Shown: one piece after another, positions 8,751 through 21,300 of the stretch
Layout of the letters: every line of letters begins with the position of its first letter
How positions within the stretch are numbered: the stretch's first letter is position 1
Source: Nematostella vectensis
Lineage: Eukaryota; Cnidaria; Anthozoa; Actiniaria; Edwardsiidae
Direction of reading: 5' to 3'
DNA length: 64,000 bases
NCBI RefSeq assembly: GCF_932526225.1
Contig: NC_064041.1
Coordinates: 14,602,951 to 14,666,950, forward strand
The notes under the pieces: model-generated
Databases searched by the model: none
What the model saw: only the letters and a program-made list of their open reading frames with translations
Told to the model about the DNA's origin: nothing
Program-made: the position numbers and the translations under genes

Positions 8751-11700
8751 AAAAAAAAAAAACAATTTCCTGTTTGCGTGCTACGTGGATGGCATTCGAC
8801 TGCGTCCCTAGGGCGAAACTATTTGAAAAACTGAAAGCAGTAGGTGTTACTGGGCGTTTCCTCGACATAATCCAATCAATGTACTCAAATGACAAGTCTT
8901 CCGTAAAAATTGGAAGCTCCATAACTGAATCCTTTCGATGCTACGCAGGCGTGAAACAAGGCTGTATGATTTCGCCAACGTTGTTTAATTTTTACTTGAG
9001 CGACCTCCCAGAAAAACTAAATGAAAAATACCGAAATGATATTGACCTAAACGGTGTGCCATTAAGTTGCATTCTCTATGCCGACGACTTAGTTATCCTA
9101 TCAAAATCAGCAAAGGGCCTGCAAGAATATCTGAACAGCCTCGAAGAATATTGCAAAGCATCCGAACTATCCATCAATCTAGATAAAACAAAAGTAATGA
9201 TTTTTAATAACACCGGGAAAACTATGAATAATTACAGAATCTTTTACGGAACTTATAAAATAGAAAATGTCAAAAGTTATAAGTAACTTGGACTCCACTT
9301 TTGCCCTTATGGAAATTTTAATTTGGCTAAGGAGGAGCTCAAAAAAGTAGCATTAAAAGCGATGTTCAAGTTAAGAAAAGAAATGGGAGAGCACTTCAGA
9401 CAAGATATCAAACTAACTCTCCGCCTTTTTGACACCTTGATACAACCAATCCTACTTTATGGAAGCGAAATATGGGGAGCGGACTACAAGGGAAAGTTAG
9501 AAAAAGATCCAATAGAAATGGTCCACACCAAGTTTCTAAAATGGCTTCTCGGCGTAAACCGATACTGTAGCTCGAACGCGTGTAGGGCTGAATTAGGACG
9601 ATTCCCTCTCAGAAGAAAAGCAAAGTGTAGAGCGATCAAACTTTGGCTTAAACTTTCAAACAACAATGGGAATAACGAAAAACTCTCCCGCAAAGCATTC
9701 GCTACCATATCTAATTATGAAAACAAGAACTTTTGGCATAGAAAAATTAAACAAATACTAGACCTTGCGGGTAGGAGCGATATTTGGCTGACTGACACAA
9801 ACACTCCCGAAGCAACTTACAGTTTTCTTCAACAAAGGCTTTATGACATCGAACAACAGACATGGCTTAGCTCTATTCAAAATGACAACAGAAAAGACCA
9901 AGAACAAAAGAACAAATTGCGTACGCTCAGAAAGTTTAAACTGTCCCACAATTTAGAAGATTATCTAACGGACGTAAAAAATATTGACCATAGGATTGCC
10001 CTTACTAAATTCAGGCTAAGCAATCATAAGCTAGCAATTGAAACTGGAAGGTATGAAAAGCCATATAAACAACCTAACGAAAGAAAATGCTTAGTATGCC
10101 AGACAGGTAAAGTGGAGGATGAAGAGCATTTTCTGTTAGAATGTCCGGCCTATAAAGATGATCGGGATAATTTACTGGATTTCCTTAAAACGCATGCAGG
10201 TATCAATGTTAGACACCATGCCAACAAAGAAAATAACTTCGTCAGAATTATGGGATTGAGCCGGAATGAAAACGTGAATCGGCGCTTAGCGAAACATATT
10301 TTTGAATGTATGAAGGCAAAAAATGTGAAGCTTGATGATTACGTACGGTGACGTCACCTAATCATTCGAAACAAGAAAAAAATGCAGAGGGCAAAGTAAG
10401 AAAAACATATTATTTGTGGATTTACGCCGATGTAAATGTTTTATAAGGTGCCATGAATAAAATCTATCTATCTATCGTGGGGGAGGGGGAGGGGGTATAC
10501 CACGCAGTACGTGGGGGAGGGGGAGGGGGTATACCACGCAGTACGTGGGGGAGGGGGTATACCACCCTCCCCCTCCCCCACGTACTGCGTGGTATACCCC
10601 CTCCCCCTCCCCCACGTACCGCGTGGTATACCCCCTCCCCCTCCCCCACGTACTGCGTGGTATACCCCCTCCCCCTCCCCCACGTACCGCGTGGTATACC
10701 CCCTCCCCCTCCCCCACGTACCGCGTGGTATACCCCCTCCCCCTCCCCCACGTACCGCGTGGTATACCCCCTCCCCCACGTACCGCGTGGTATACCCCCT
10801 CCCCCTCCCCCACGTACCGCGTCGTATTCCCCCTCCCCCTACCCAACGTAACGCGTGGTATACCCCCTCCCCCTCCCCCACGTACCGCGTGGTATACCCC
10901 CTCCCCCACGTACCGCGTGGTATACCCCCTCCCCCTCCCCTACGTACCGCGTGGTATACCCCCTCCCCCTCCCCCACGTACCGCGTCGTATACCCCCTCC
11001 CCCTCCCCCACGTACCGCGTGGTATACCCCCTCCCCCTCCCCCACGTACCGCGTGGTATACCCCCTCCCCCACGTACCGCGTGGTATACCCCCTCCCCCT
11101 CCCCCACGTACCGCGTGGTATACCCCCTCCCCCTCCCCCACGTACCGCGTGGTATACCCCCTCCCCCACGTACCGCGTGGTATACCCCCTCCCCCTCCCC
11201 CACGTACCGCGTGGTATACCCCCTCCCCCTCCCCCACGTACCGCGTGGTATACCCCCTCCCCCTCCCCCACGTACCGCGTCGTATACCCCCTCCCCCTCC
11301 CCCACGTACCGCGTGGTATACCCCCTCCCCCTCCCCCACGTACCGCGTGGTATACCCCCTCCCCCACGTACCGCGTGGTATACCCCCTCCCCCACGTACC
11401 GCGTGGTATACCCCCTCCCCCTCCCCCACGTACCGCGTCGTATACCCCCTCCCTCTCCCCCACGTACCGCGTGGTATACCCCCTCCCCCTCCCCCACGTA
11501 CCGCGTGGTATACCCCCTCCCCCTCCCCCACGTACCGCGTGGTATACCCCCTCCCCCTCCCCGACGTACCGCGTGGTATACCCCCTCCCCCACGTACCGC
11601 GTGGTATACCCCCTCCCCCTCCCCCACGTACCGCGTGGTATGCCGCTGAAGAGCCTCCTCTTGCTTGTTTAGCTGTTTCTTGACGGAGGAAATCTCCTCG

Positions 11701-12259
11701 TGAATCTTGAAAAGCTGAAATTGCACGGTTCACTCAGACTCAAGATAGCCGTGTCGTAGAAAAAATAACACAATTTTTCTACTTTTTGAAATTACTCTGA
11801 GGCCTTCACTCAGAAAAAACCTGAGGAATTAGCGTGACTGCCGTGACAGTCACGTCAGTTATTGTGACGTGACAGTTTTACGTGACAAAATCTCACGATG
11901 ATTCAGCGCATGTAATAATAGTTTAAGAATCAAGGAGGACCCTTACCTGGATATTCCAATTGGTGTTTTCATCTGCAGATTTCCTGGTCTTTCGTATGTC
12001 GGGTTTTGCCCCAGGATGTGAAACCCGGAGGTCATGTAAGCTCCCTACAATCAATCAATCGATTATCAATATACATTTCCTTGTTTTATCAATCATTTAA
12101 TCATCTATTTTACATTTACTTATTTTACATGATTCATTCAATCATCTATTTCACATTTCTTTATTTTACATCAATTAATCGATCATTTATTTCACATTTC
12201 TTTAAAGTAAATCGATAAACAGAAATGCAGCATGAATGGACGTCGCTGTTTTGAAGATG

Positions 12260-12348
<89 letters not shown>

Positions 12349-15300
12349 TTAATATTAATAATAATAATAGATTATTCTATGCATAAGCAATAAAATGGAG
12401 CTATCTTGAATAGGATAGTAGAATCATGATCATCACCAGCAGCCATCATTATCCGATCACCCTCCAATAATTTACCTTTGCTGTCAGCATCAGCAATCAT
12501 CATCATCACCACCATCATCATCATTATCAACTGTCATCATCCTCCAATAATTCACCTAGTTGCTGTCATCAGCAATCATCATCATAAGCAATAATCTGCA
12601 TCATCATTATCAACCATCATCATCGGATCATCATGTAGCTTACCTTTGCTGTGTCCGAGTTTGTGGTTAATGAAGTCAAACACGTCGCTAGCTTTACCCT
12701 GCAAAACAGAATGGCAGGCAGATTAAAACAGTCTCTAGACATCAAGAACAATGTCGGCCGATGTTGGCGCTTTAAAGTTCTTTTAATTAATTCCATGGTG
12801 TTTGGGAAAAGGAGTGTGCAACCAAGATCCGCAAAGACAACCTTTCTAAGGTAAAACATACCTGGGAAGCTGAAGTAGTTGACGCAACAACTAACTTTTT
12901 CTTCTTTCTTTTGAAAGGCTCTTTTAGTTTGTTCTTCTCTCTAAGCTCGGCGCATTTATCAAGCGATTTTCCTGACCATAGGAAAGCATTAAGCACTTTT
13001 ATTAACATATGTCATCTATGTCAACAAATGTCTTCGATGTCACCCTTGTTGCCAGTGTTTCTCACACCACCGATGAAACGAGAGCCAAAAAGAATGACGA
13101 ACAAATGTTGTTGGGGGAGAGGTTGGGGGAGGATTTGAATAAGGGAGGGGTACAGTGTACAGTCCCAGACCCCAAGCTGTCTCAAGGTTAATTTCCAAGG
13201 ACAAAAGAATGCCTGGGGTCAAGGTAGCACGGCAGAATGCGTTTCTCTTTAACATGCGACAACAACTCTTACGAAAATAAACCACTTTTTATTTTCGTAA
13301 TAATCTCAATTGCGCCTTAGATAAAAACACATTCCGCCGTGCACCTTAGCTTGGGTGTAGTCTAAGGATGAGTAGTCATGTGATCAGAGACTCGCCCTGG
13401 GGTAATACCACGACTTCTATTGGCTCTACTCTCCCTTACTCATCCTGGGGTAATACCACGACTTTTACTCTCCCTTACTTATCCTGGGGTAATACCACGA
13501 CTTCTATTGGCTCTACTCTCCCTTACTTACCCTGGGGTAATACCACCGCATCTATTGGCTCTACTCTCCCTTACTTACCCTGGGGTAATACCACGACTTC
13601 TATTGACTCTACTCTCCCTTACTGATCCTGGGGTAATACCACTACTTCTATTGGCTCTACTCTCCCTTACTGATCCTGGGGTAATTCCACGACTTCTATT
13701 GGCTCTACTCTCCCTTACTCACCCTGAGGTAATACCACGACTTCTTTTGGCTCTACTTTCCCTTACTCACCCTGGGGTAATACCACGACTTCTACTGGCT
13801 CTACTCTCCCTTACTTACCCTGAGGTAATACCATGACTTCTATTGGCTCTTTACTCACCCTGGGGTGATATCACGACTTCTATTGGCTCTTTACTCACAC
13901 TGGGGTAATACCACGACTTCTATTGGCTCTACTCTCCCTTACTTATCATGGGGTAATACCACGACTTCTATTGGCTCTACTCTCCCTTACTCATCCTGGG
14001 GTAATACCACGACTTCTATTGGCTCTACTCTCCCTTACTCACCCTGGTGTAATACCACGACTTCTATTGGCTCTACTCTCCCTTACTGATCCTGGGGTAA
14101 TTCCACGACTTCTATTGGCTCTACTCTCCCTTACTCACCCTGAGGTAATACCACGACTTCTTTTGGCTCTACTTTCCCTTACTCACCCTGGGGTTATACC
14201 ACGACTTCTACTGGCTCTACTCTCCCTTACTTACCCTGAGGTAAAACCATGACTTCTATTGGCTCTTTACTCACCCTGGGGTGATATCACGACTTCTATT
14301 GGCTCTTTACTCACACTGGGGTAATACCACGACTTCTATTGGCTCTACTCTCCCTTACTTATCATGGGGTAATACCACGACTTCTATTGGCTCTACTCTC
14401 CCTTACTCATCCTGGGGTAATACCACGACTTCTATTGGCTCTACTCTCCCTTACTCACCCTGGTGTAATACCACGACTTCTATTGGCTCTACTCTCCCTT
14501 ACTCACCCTGGGGTAATACCACGACTTCTATTGGCTCCACTCTCCCTTCTCCATCCTTTCCTAGGCCTTTGCTGATTTTAAGAAAAAGAAAATTAAATAA
14601 AAAAGATATAATATTTAGAATTCTTATAGTTCAAATTAACATTGCATTCATGATGAATAACGCTTCATCAATGGAGGGATTAACTCCCTCACTGAAGATG
14701 GTACCACGGGCCAGCATCCCCAAGTGTGATAAGACAAGACTTTCAGTACGTACTCCGAGAAAGTTAGGGTTTTTACGCTCACTTTTTATTGCCTTACCCG
14801 AATATGTATCCCATTTTAGCCATCAACTTGGAACCAATACCCTGTATATGAAGATAATGGGGAGATAAACAAAGAATGTCATTTTTCATCCTTCACCATT
14901 ACCATCACCATTCTCATAATGACACAGTTATCGACATAGTCATCCCTAACACCACAACCCATCACCCCCACAATCATCATCACTAACAACACCAAACCGT
15001 CATCAATATCATCATCATCACCATCACCATATCTTCCTCAGATATATCTGATATTGACGTACCTTAGTGTGTTGTTCCCAGTCCCCAAGAGAGGACAAAG
15101 CCCCCGTGGGCTTCCATGCATATCGAATGACGTCATCATCTTGTTCAATAGCTGCTTTGCTGCTGCTGCTGTCGCCAGTATCTGATTGGCTGTCAGATTC
15201 AGAGTCACTTTCTACCTCTTCAGGGCCTAAGGTTGATATCAAACATGTAGACATTCACACCTCACCCAGATGGAAATAAAGAAAGCACTCAAAATGAGCT

Positions 15301-18300
15301 TAGCAAGAACCTATTGTGCACCAATAAACATTTTTTTTAATTAGAGAGCAATTTCCTTGTGCAAAAATATTAAATGTAATAACTGGACATGACATCATGA
15401 GCTTTACATAGAGCCTGTCAGCTTGTTAGCACACTAGATGATTTTGAAGATTGTGTGATTTGAATTTCACAAAAAATTGTGTCCCACATAGTCGGTACCT
15501 AAGGGGTAGATATCATCTAGAGGGAGGGTTGCATCTGTGTTGTATGTCTCGTAGTGAATCAAAAACTCATGAGACTCATGCTTGATTGATCTGTCAACAA
15601 AATATATAATATGATTTACAACTGTACAGAATTCATTGTACAGTATTCATTTACACTGACAGACAAATGATGGGTAAGCCGGCAAAGATCAAGAAGAGTA
15701 CAGTTATTTGTATGGTTCCCTGAACACTGGTAGTTCCAGACATACTTTAAAAAAGGACTGACAAATTAGAGATGAACATGAAAAGGGGTGGATACACAAA
15801 TAATAAAATATCAAAAAAATCCCCAATAATGTACCAAAAATTCATCTCAATTACAGTAGCTGTGGATAGACGCTGAATCTATCACCATCCTGGATATGCT
15901 TTTGATAGTGGTGGAAGTTTTTTTTCAACTAGAAAGAAAGGGTGGTGCTCAGCTATCGTATGACTTGTTTTCAGGGTGTGTGCATTAAAATATGATATGA
16001 AAAAACTAACATAAAGGCAATTCTGCCATGAGGAAGGACATCTTTTTGATGTGGGGGTGGATGTGTCTGTACAGATCACCCTACATAGCCAGATGCTCTA
16101 CCTGCTTATAGAGTATGACTTACTTGATCGTTGAGTTGTACCATACTCCATCACTATACCGTGCCAGGCATCTTTGACCTGCCTTGACTGAACTACACAT
16201 AGAAACAGGCATAAGGACAGCTTTGTTTATTCACATGACTCAATTTTAAAGGAGCACTAGTACATTTGTACTAAAACAATCAATAAAAATGCAACTAAGT
16301 GTATTAAAACAAGTAAATAATAATCTTCTTAACTTCACCCAAAGTGTAATACTGAGAAAGAAAACAATTTGGAAATGCTTAATTTGCAGCTAGGATCTAT
16401 TAGTTTTAATATATTCTATTTCAAATGTTCATTAAACACACAGCCTGTACGAAAACTTGAAAAAAACTAATTCCAGTCCATTTCCGTCCCTTTTATGTGA
16501 GGCCTCCAAATGCATTACTGTATAACACCTGAAAGATCTACTGTAATAGATGTTTTTGTTATTAAACATGACTTTGACTGTTTCCAAGCTTTCTGTGTAA
16601 AGGGAGGTATGTTTAAGGAGTAAATGGTGCCTTTCTTTGGTTGTTTATAACTGAATTTGTTGTTGCCCGACCTCAGCGAATACAAAATCCTTGTCTTGTT
16701 CGGGAATAGCGCAAAGTCAATCATTCGCCTAAACCAATCGATGACTTTCATGTTCTTACTGTCGCATCATAAACCATTTGACTGCACGCAGCAAGGAATT
16801 GATTGGTCACGGTGGTATGATTGACTACACGCTATTCCCAAACAATAAAAGGATTTTAATTCTTTGACAGTCGCACAACAACGGATTCAGCAATATCACT
16901 GCACCACTGCAATAGAGACGTTTGGGTGTTGCCCGCAATACAGCTGGGTGAGGGTGGAGACTAAGGGATGAAGGCTAAAGCATATACCACGCACTGTGGA
17001 CAATGAAGGATTGCCTTTTTAAATGAAACATGAGAATCACCCATCAGACAGGGCTTCTGGAATTACGGGGAAAAAAACTCAAAATTACGTGGGATTCTTT
17101 GCTAAATTACGTGGAATTAATCATTACGCGCTAAATTATGCTGGATTTTGCCATACATTTTTAATTTAAAAATCAAAATTTTGTGGGATTCTTTACTGTT
17201 TTATGCACAAAATTACACGGAATAGCAACTGTTACCTCCAAACTACATTTTGTACCGAAGGAAAGCACGAAATAACTTGAAAAGGTTAATTTTTTGCGCG
17301 AAAATATCTTAAGCGAGTTTCCAGCCACCAGCCAATTAAAAAAGGTATTTTATTACCAGTCCTAGGCCTTCGCAGTTTAGCAAAGAACGCCTAGTCATTT
17401 TATTTGTTTTCGAAATTCAGTTCGAAATAGCGCACTCTTACGGAGAATATCTTTCTTTTTTTTACGAGAAATAGAGGTAAGAACCCTAAAAGAACACATC
17501 AGCTGTGCAATAAAATGTTTTGTCTTTAAAAATTTAGCCAAATTACACGGGATTACGCGGAAATTTGTGGATTATGCGGATTACGCGGAGAAAGCCAAAT
17601 TACGTGCTTCCACACAAGTGCATAATTCCAGAAGCCCTGATCCCAGCCTCTCTTTCAAGCCATCGCTATCCATCGCTAGGTCTAGTTGGCACTTACAGAA
17701 AAGAGCTGCAAATCGGGACTACATCCACCTCTTCTTACCTGAAATCTGGCTCCTTAAACGGCTTCAAATGCTCAACATCAACCAGATATCCATGAGAAAA
17801 CCTGAAAAATGGTCAAACAGCAACAAACAAGCTGGGGTTTACCATCCTCCTAGTACATAAGGACAGAAAGTGATGATAATAACAAAGTGAGCGTAGTAAT
17901 CACAATAAAAAATGAAGTAGCCCAGCTTGATGTTCTCATGCATGCCAACATGCTTAGGACTGGAAGTACGGCTCAATTCAAAGAAAATTGAAAAATACTA
18001 TTAGCTAAACCCAAACTTTCTGATAGCCTTTTTATGTCACTTCAACAATAATATTTGTTTATGATTTGATTCCAATGTTATGTACAGTACATTGTCATAC
18101 TTGTCCTGGATAGCACTGAGTAATACATTATGATACAGGAGTCAGACCTGTGTAATACTTACAAATTAGAAAACCTAACAAGCTTTCAGTTACATCCACC
18201 CTCAAGATGTAGGCATTTAACATATATATGTATCATACAAAGTATGTCTCATACCTGCACTCTGCTCCAGCAAACTTGCACTTTCCTTCAAGAAAATATG

Positions 18301-21300
18301 GGCAAGGAACCATGGACCTATGAGTGGGATTCAGGAATAATACTCTGACCTAGAATTTGAAATGAAAATTAATTTTAATAATTGCTAACAAAAATAGATA
18401 CGTACATATTTCACAGTAGCTTGTAATGTAGATGTATCGAGGACACACCCTTAGAGATGCCAAGCTCAGAAAAAAAAAGTAAACTTCATCAGCTTCAAGT
18501 CAAGTTTTCAGAAATTTAATATAAACTTCATAAGTTTCCATTTTCTGCTCTTGCTATTTTTATGTTATGTTCTATTTTGTAACTTTTGGCACTTTTATAT
18601 GTACAATAACTTGTGATAAACAGATCCCCATTCAACTACCTCAGGGCATACTGTAAGGGGTGTTGAATTGATGACAAAATCTATTGCAAGTATCTTTTTC
18701 CCTTCCAAGGTTTTATTATATATTGCGTCACAAAAAGAGCAGACACAGATGATTGTCCATGCTCTCCATATTAAGTGGCAGTGTGTGAATTGCCTTCTTT
18801 AAAATGGCATTAAGTGAAAGGTAAAAAACTCCCTACAAAGTGTTTAGATAACAATAGTGTGTACCTTTGCCTGGTCAACAGTCTCTTCATCTAATGGTAT
18901 TGATTCAAGCTTGAATACCATTGCATTATGGTGTTCCTTTACTCCCCATTCCTAAGGAAACATGAAAATGTGGATATAAGAGCACAGGTAGCCCAAGCTC
19001 TTTTTTTGTACCTATTGATTTTACGGTAAACATAGGGCGAAAATAAAAATTAGTGATAAATAAAAAACAATTTGCTGAATGATGTCTGTAGTCTGTAGAC
19101 GTGTGTAGTCTAGATGTGTGTTTATGTTTACAGTTTGAGTGTTCTTTGGTCGTATTAAAGCGCCTTTTTCAAGATTCAAGATCCACGATTTGAAATTTTA
19201 AACGAACGAAGTGAAAGGTAGGAAACTAATTTTGAACATACCACACGTTCCGTCCTCAAAAACACACTTCCTCCTGCTTAATCGCGCTCAAATCAAGGCA
19301 ACATCCTCACAGAAAGTTAGAGTCTAACCAGTCCAAACCTCAGCGCCACACGATTATCCATTGCAGAGGAATCCGGCAGAATATTCGTCTTTTTGTCTTT
19401 GAACTATGCTTGACCACAATTAATTTGGCAACCGTCAAAATTGCCTCGTCCCTGCAAGCGCAAAATCATGGCAAAGATTTGGCAAGAGCCGAAGAGGTCC
19501 TTGCCGTGGGAGGGAGCGCTGAAATTAGTGCGCAAATTTTGCACACAATTACCCTACCAGGGAAAATTAGTCCTAGCAAAATTTTTCTAGCTGTGTTGGG
19601 GAGTGTAGAAACTTGATTGCATTGTTCTTTTTTACAGATTCCGTAAATTTTGATCATGAGGTGACGAATATCGTAGTGTATAAGAGTACATACCACGGAA
19701 AACTATGGGAAATTTGTTTTCTACTATACAAACAACGAAAAAAGTATTTTACAAAATCAAAACAGCGGGCGCTCGTTTGAAATGACGTGTTTTCTAGTGC
19801 GTGTGCAAGCGGATGAAACCGGTGTTTGCAGCACACGCAGGTAAACGAAAATTGAAAACTTTCCCTTTAAAACCCTGCAGTCTTCTTACTTTTAGTGTCC
19901 TTTTGTATGGATGGAAAATATATTTACTAGAAAAGATTGAGAAAATTGAGAAAGAGAAATTGTAGTTTTGCCCGTGAAGGCCCCGGCGAAAATTAATAGG
20001 CCATCGATGTTATCAGCACGCCGAGAAAAACTTTGCTAGGACTAATTTTCCACAACAAGGGAATCGTGTGCAAAATTTGTGCACTAATTTCGACGCTCCC
20101 TCCCACGGCAGGGACCTCTTTGGCTTCTTGCCAAATCTTCGCAGCCACAAGTGCATGGGCATGATTTTGCGCTCGCGGGGACGAGGCAATTTTGACGGTT
20201 GCCAAATTCATTGTGGTCAAGCATATTTCCTATATCATATCTGTGAGGATGTCGCCATGATTTGAGTGAGATTAAGCAGGAGGAATAGTGTTTTTGAGGA
20301 CGGAACATGAGGTATGTCCATAATTAGTTTCCTACCTTTCACTTCGTTCGTTTTAAATTTCAAATCATGAATCTTGAATCTTGAAATAGGCGCTTTAATA
20401 CGACCAAAGGACACGCAAAATGTAAACATAAACACAACCCTAGACTACACACATCTTTTCAGCAAATTGTTTTTTATTTTTCACTAATTTTGATTTTCGC
20501 CCTATGTTTAACGTAAAATCGATAGGGACAAAGAAAGAGCTTGGGCTACCTGTGATAAGATAGCATCTCCAACAACAAGGCTGTGAAAAAAATGTTATGA
20601 CATTTACACTCCAAACTCACCTGTGTGAAGGCTACTCTACATTTAGTCCCAATTATATTTTCATCATTATCTTCATCATCATTATCATCAATTGTGTGAT
20701 CATTAACATAGGAGTTTCTATAATCTACACTAGTCTTTGTATCCTGAAATAGAAAAGGAAAATATGTGATTCATATGACAAATATCTGCTGTCACCATAT
20801 GTTTTTTTTTTGTTTGTTTTTTCATATTTCTACTTAATATAACTCCAAGAGGGTATTTTTTTCCTGTCTAAACACTTGTAGCATTTATATAGTTTTTAAC
20901 CCTGGTCGATGAGTATCTGCATGATACTGTAAGACAAATTGTTGAGCAGACAGTGGAATACTCACTGTCTCTGGAGTACCACTATCATGATGTGATGACT
21001 CTTGCTGCTCAAGCAGTTGTAAAAGTTGACTTTTCTTAAGTGACAACAAACTTTCTATTGAGATAACATCAAAATCCATGCTTAAGTTATGGTGGAAATT
21101 TTATCAAATTTCATATCATTTTCTAGGCTTTGTAAATCTAAATAACAAAGAAAAGAATAGGCATTGTTATTTTTGGTGGAAATTATATTCAAATTTTGTA
21201 TTATTTTCTAGGCTTTGAAAATCTAAATAACAAAAAAGGATGCAATGTATGTACTGTATTTATGTAAGTCTACCCTCACCTTCAGTGACTTGAATCAGTT

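Noticed and set aside
8314..8811. 165-codon plus-strand frame
   Set aside because: Antisense to the last ZGPAT exon, then runs into satellite units and a poly-A run.
10453..11733. Very long open frames (up to 421 codons) rich in Gly, Pro and Arg on both strands
   Set aside because: They are the satellite unit, which has no stop codon in any frame; only 11632-11714 is supported as coding, as a ZGPAT exon.
13368..14868. Plus-strand repeat protein frames ([15 protein letters not shown] type)
   Set aside because: Antisense to the 48-bp array derived from the ZGPAT exon; no start, domain or splice context.
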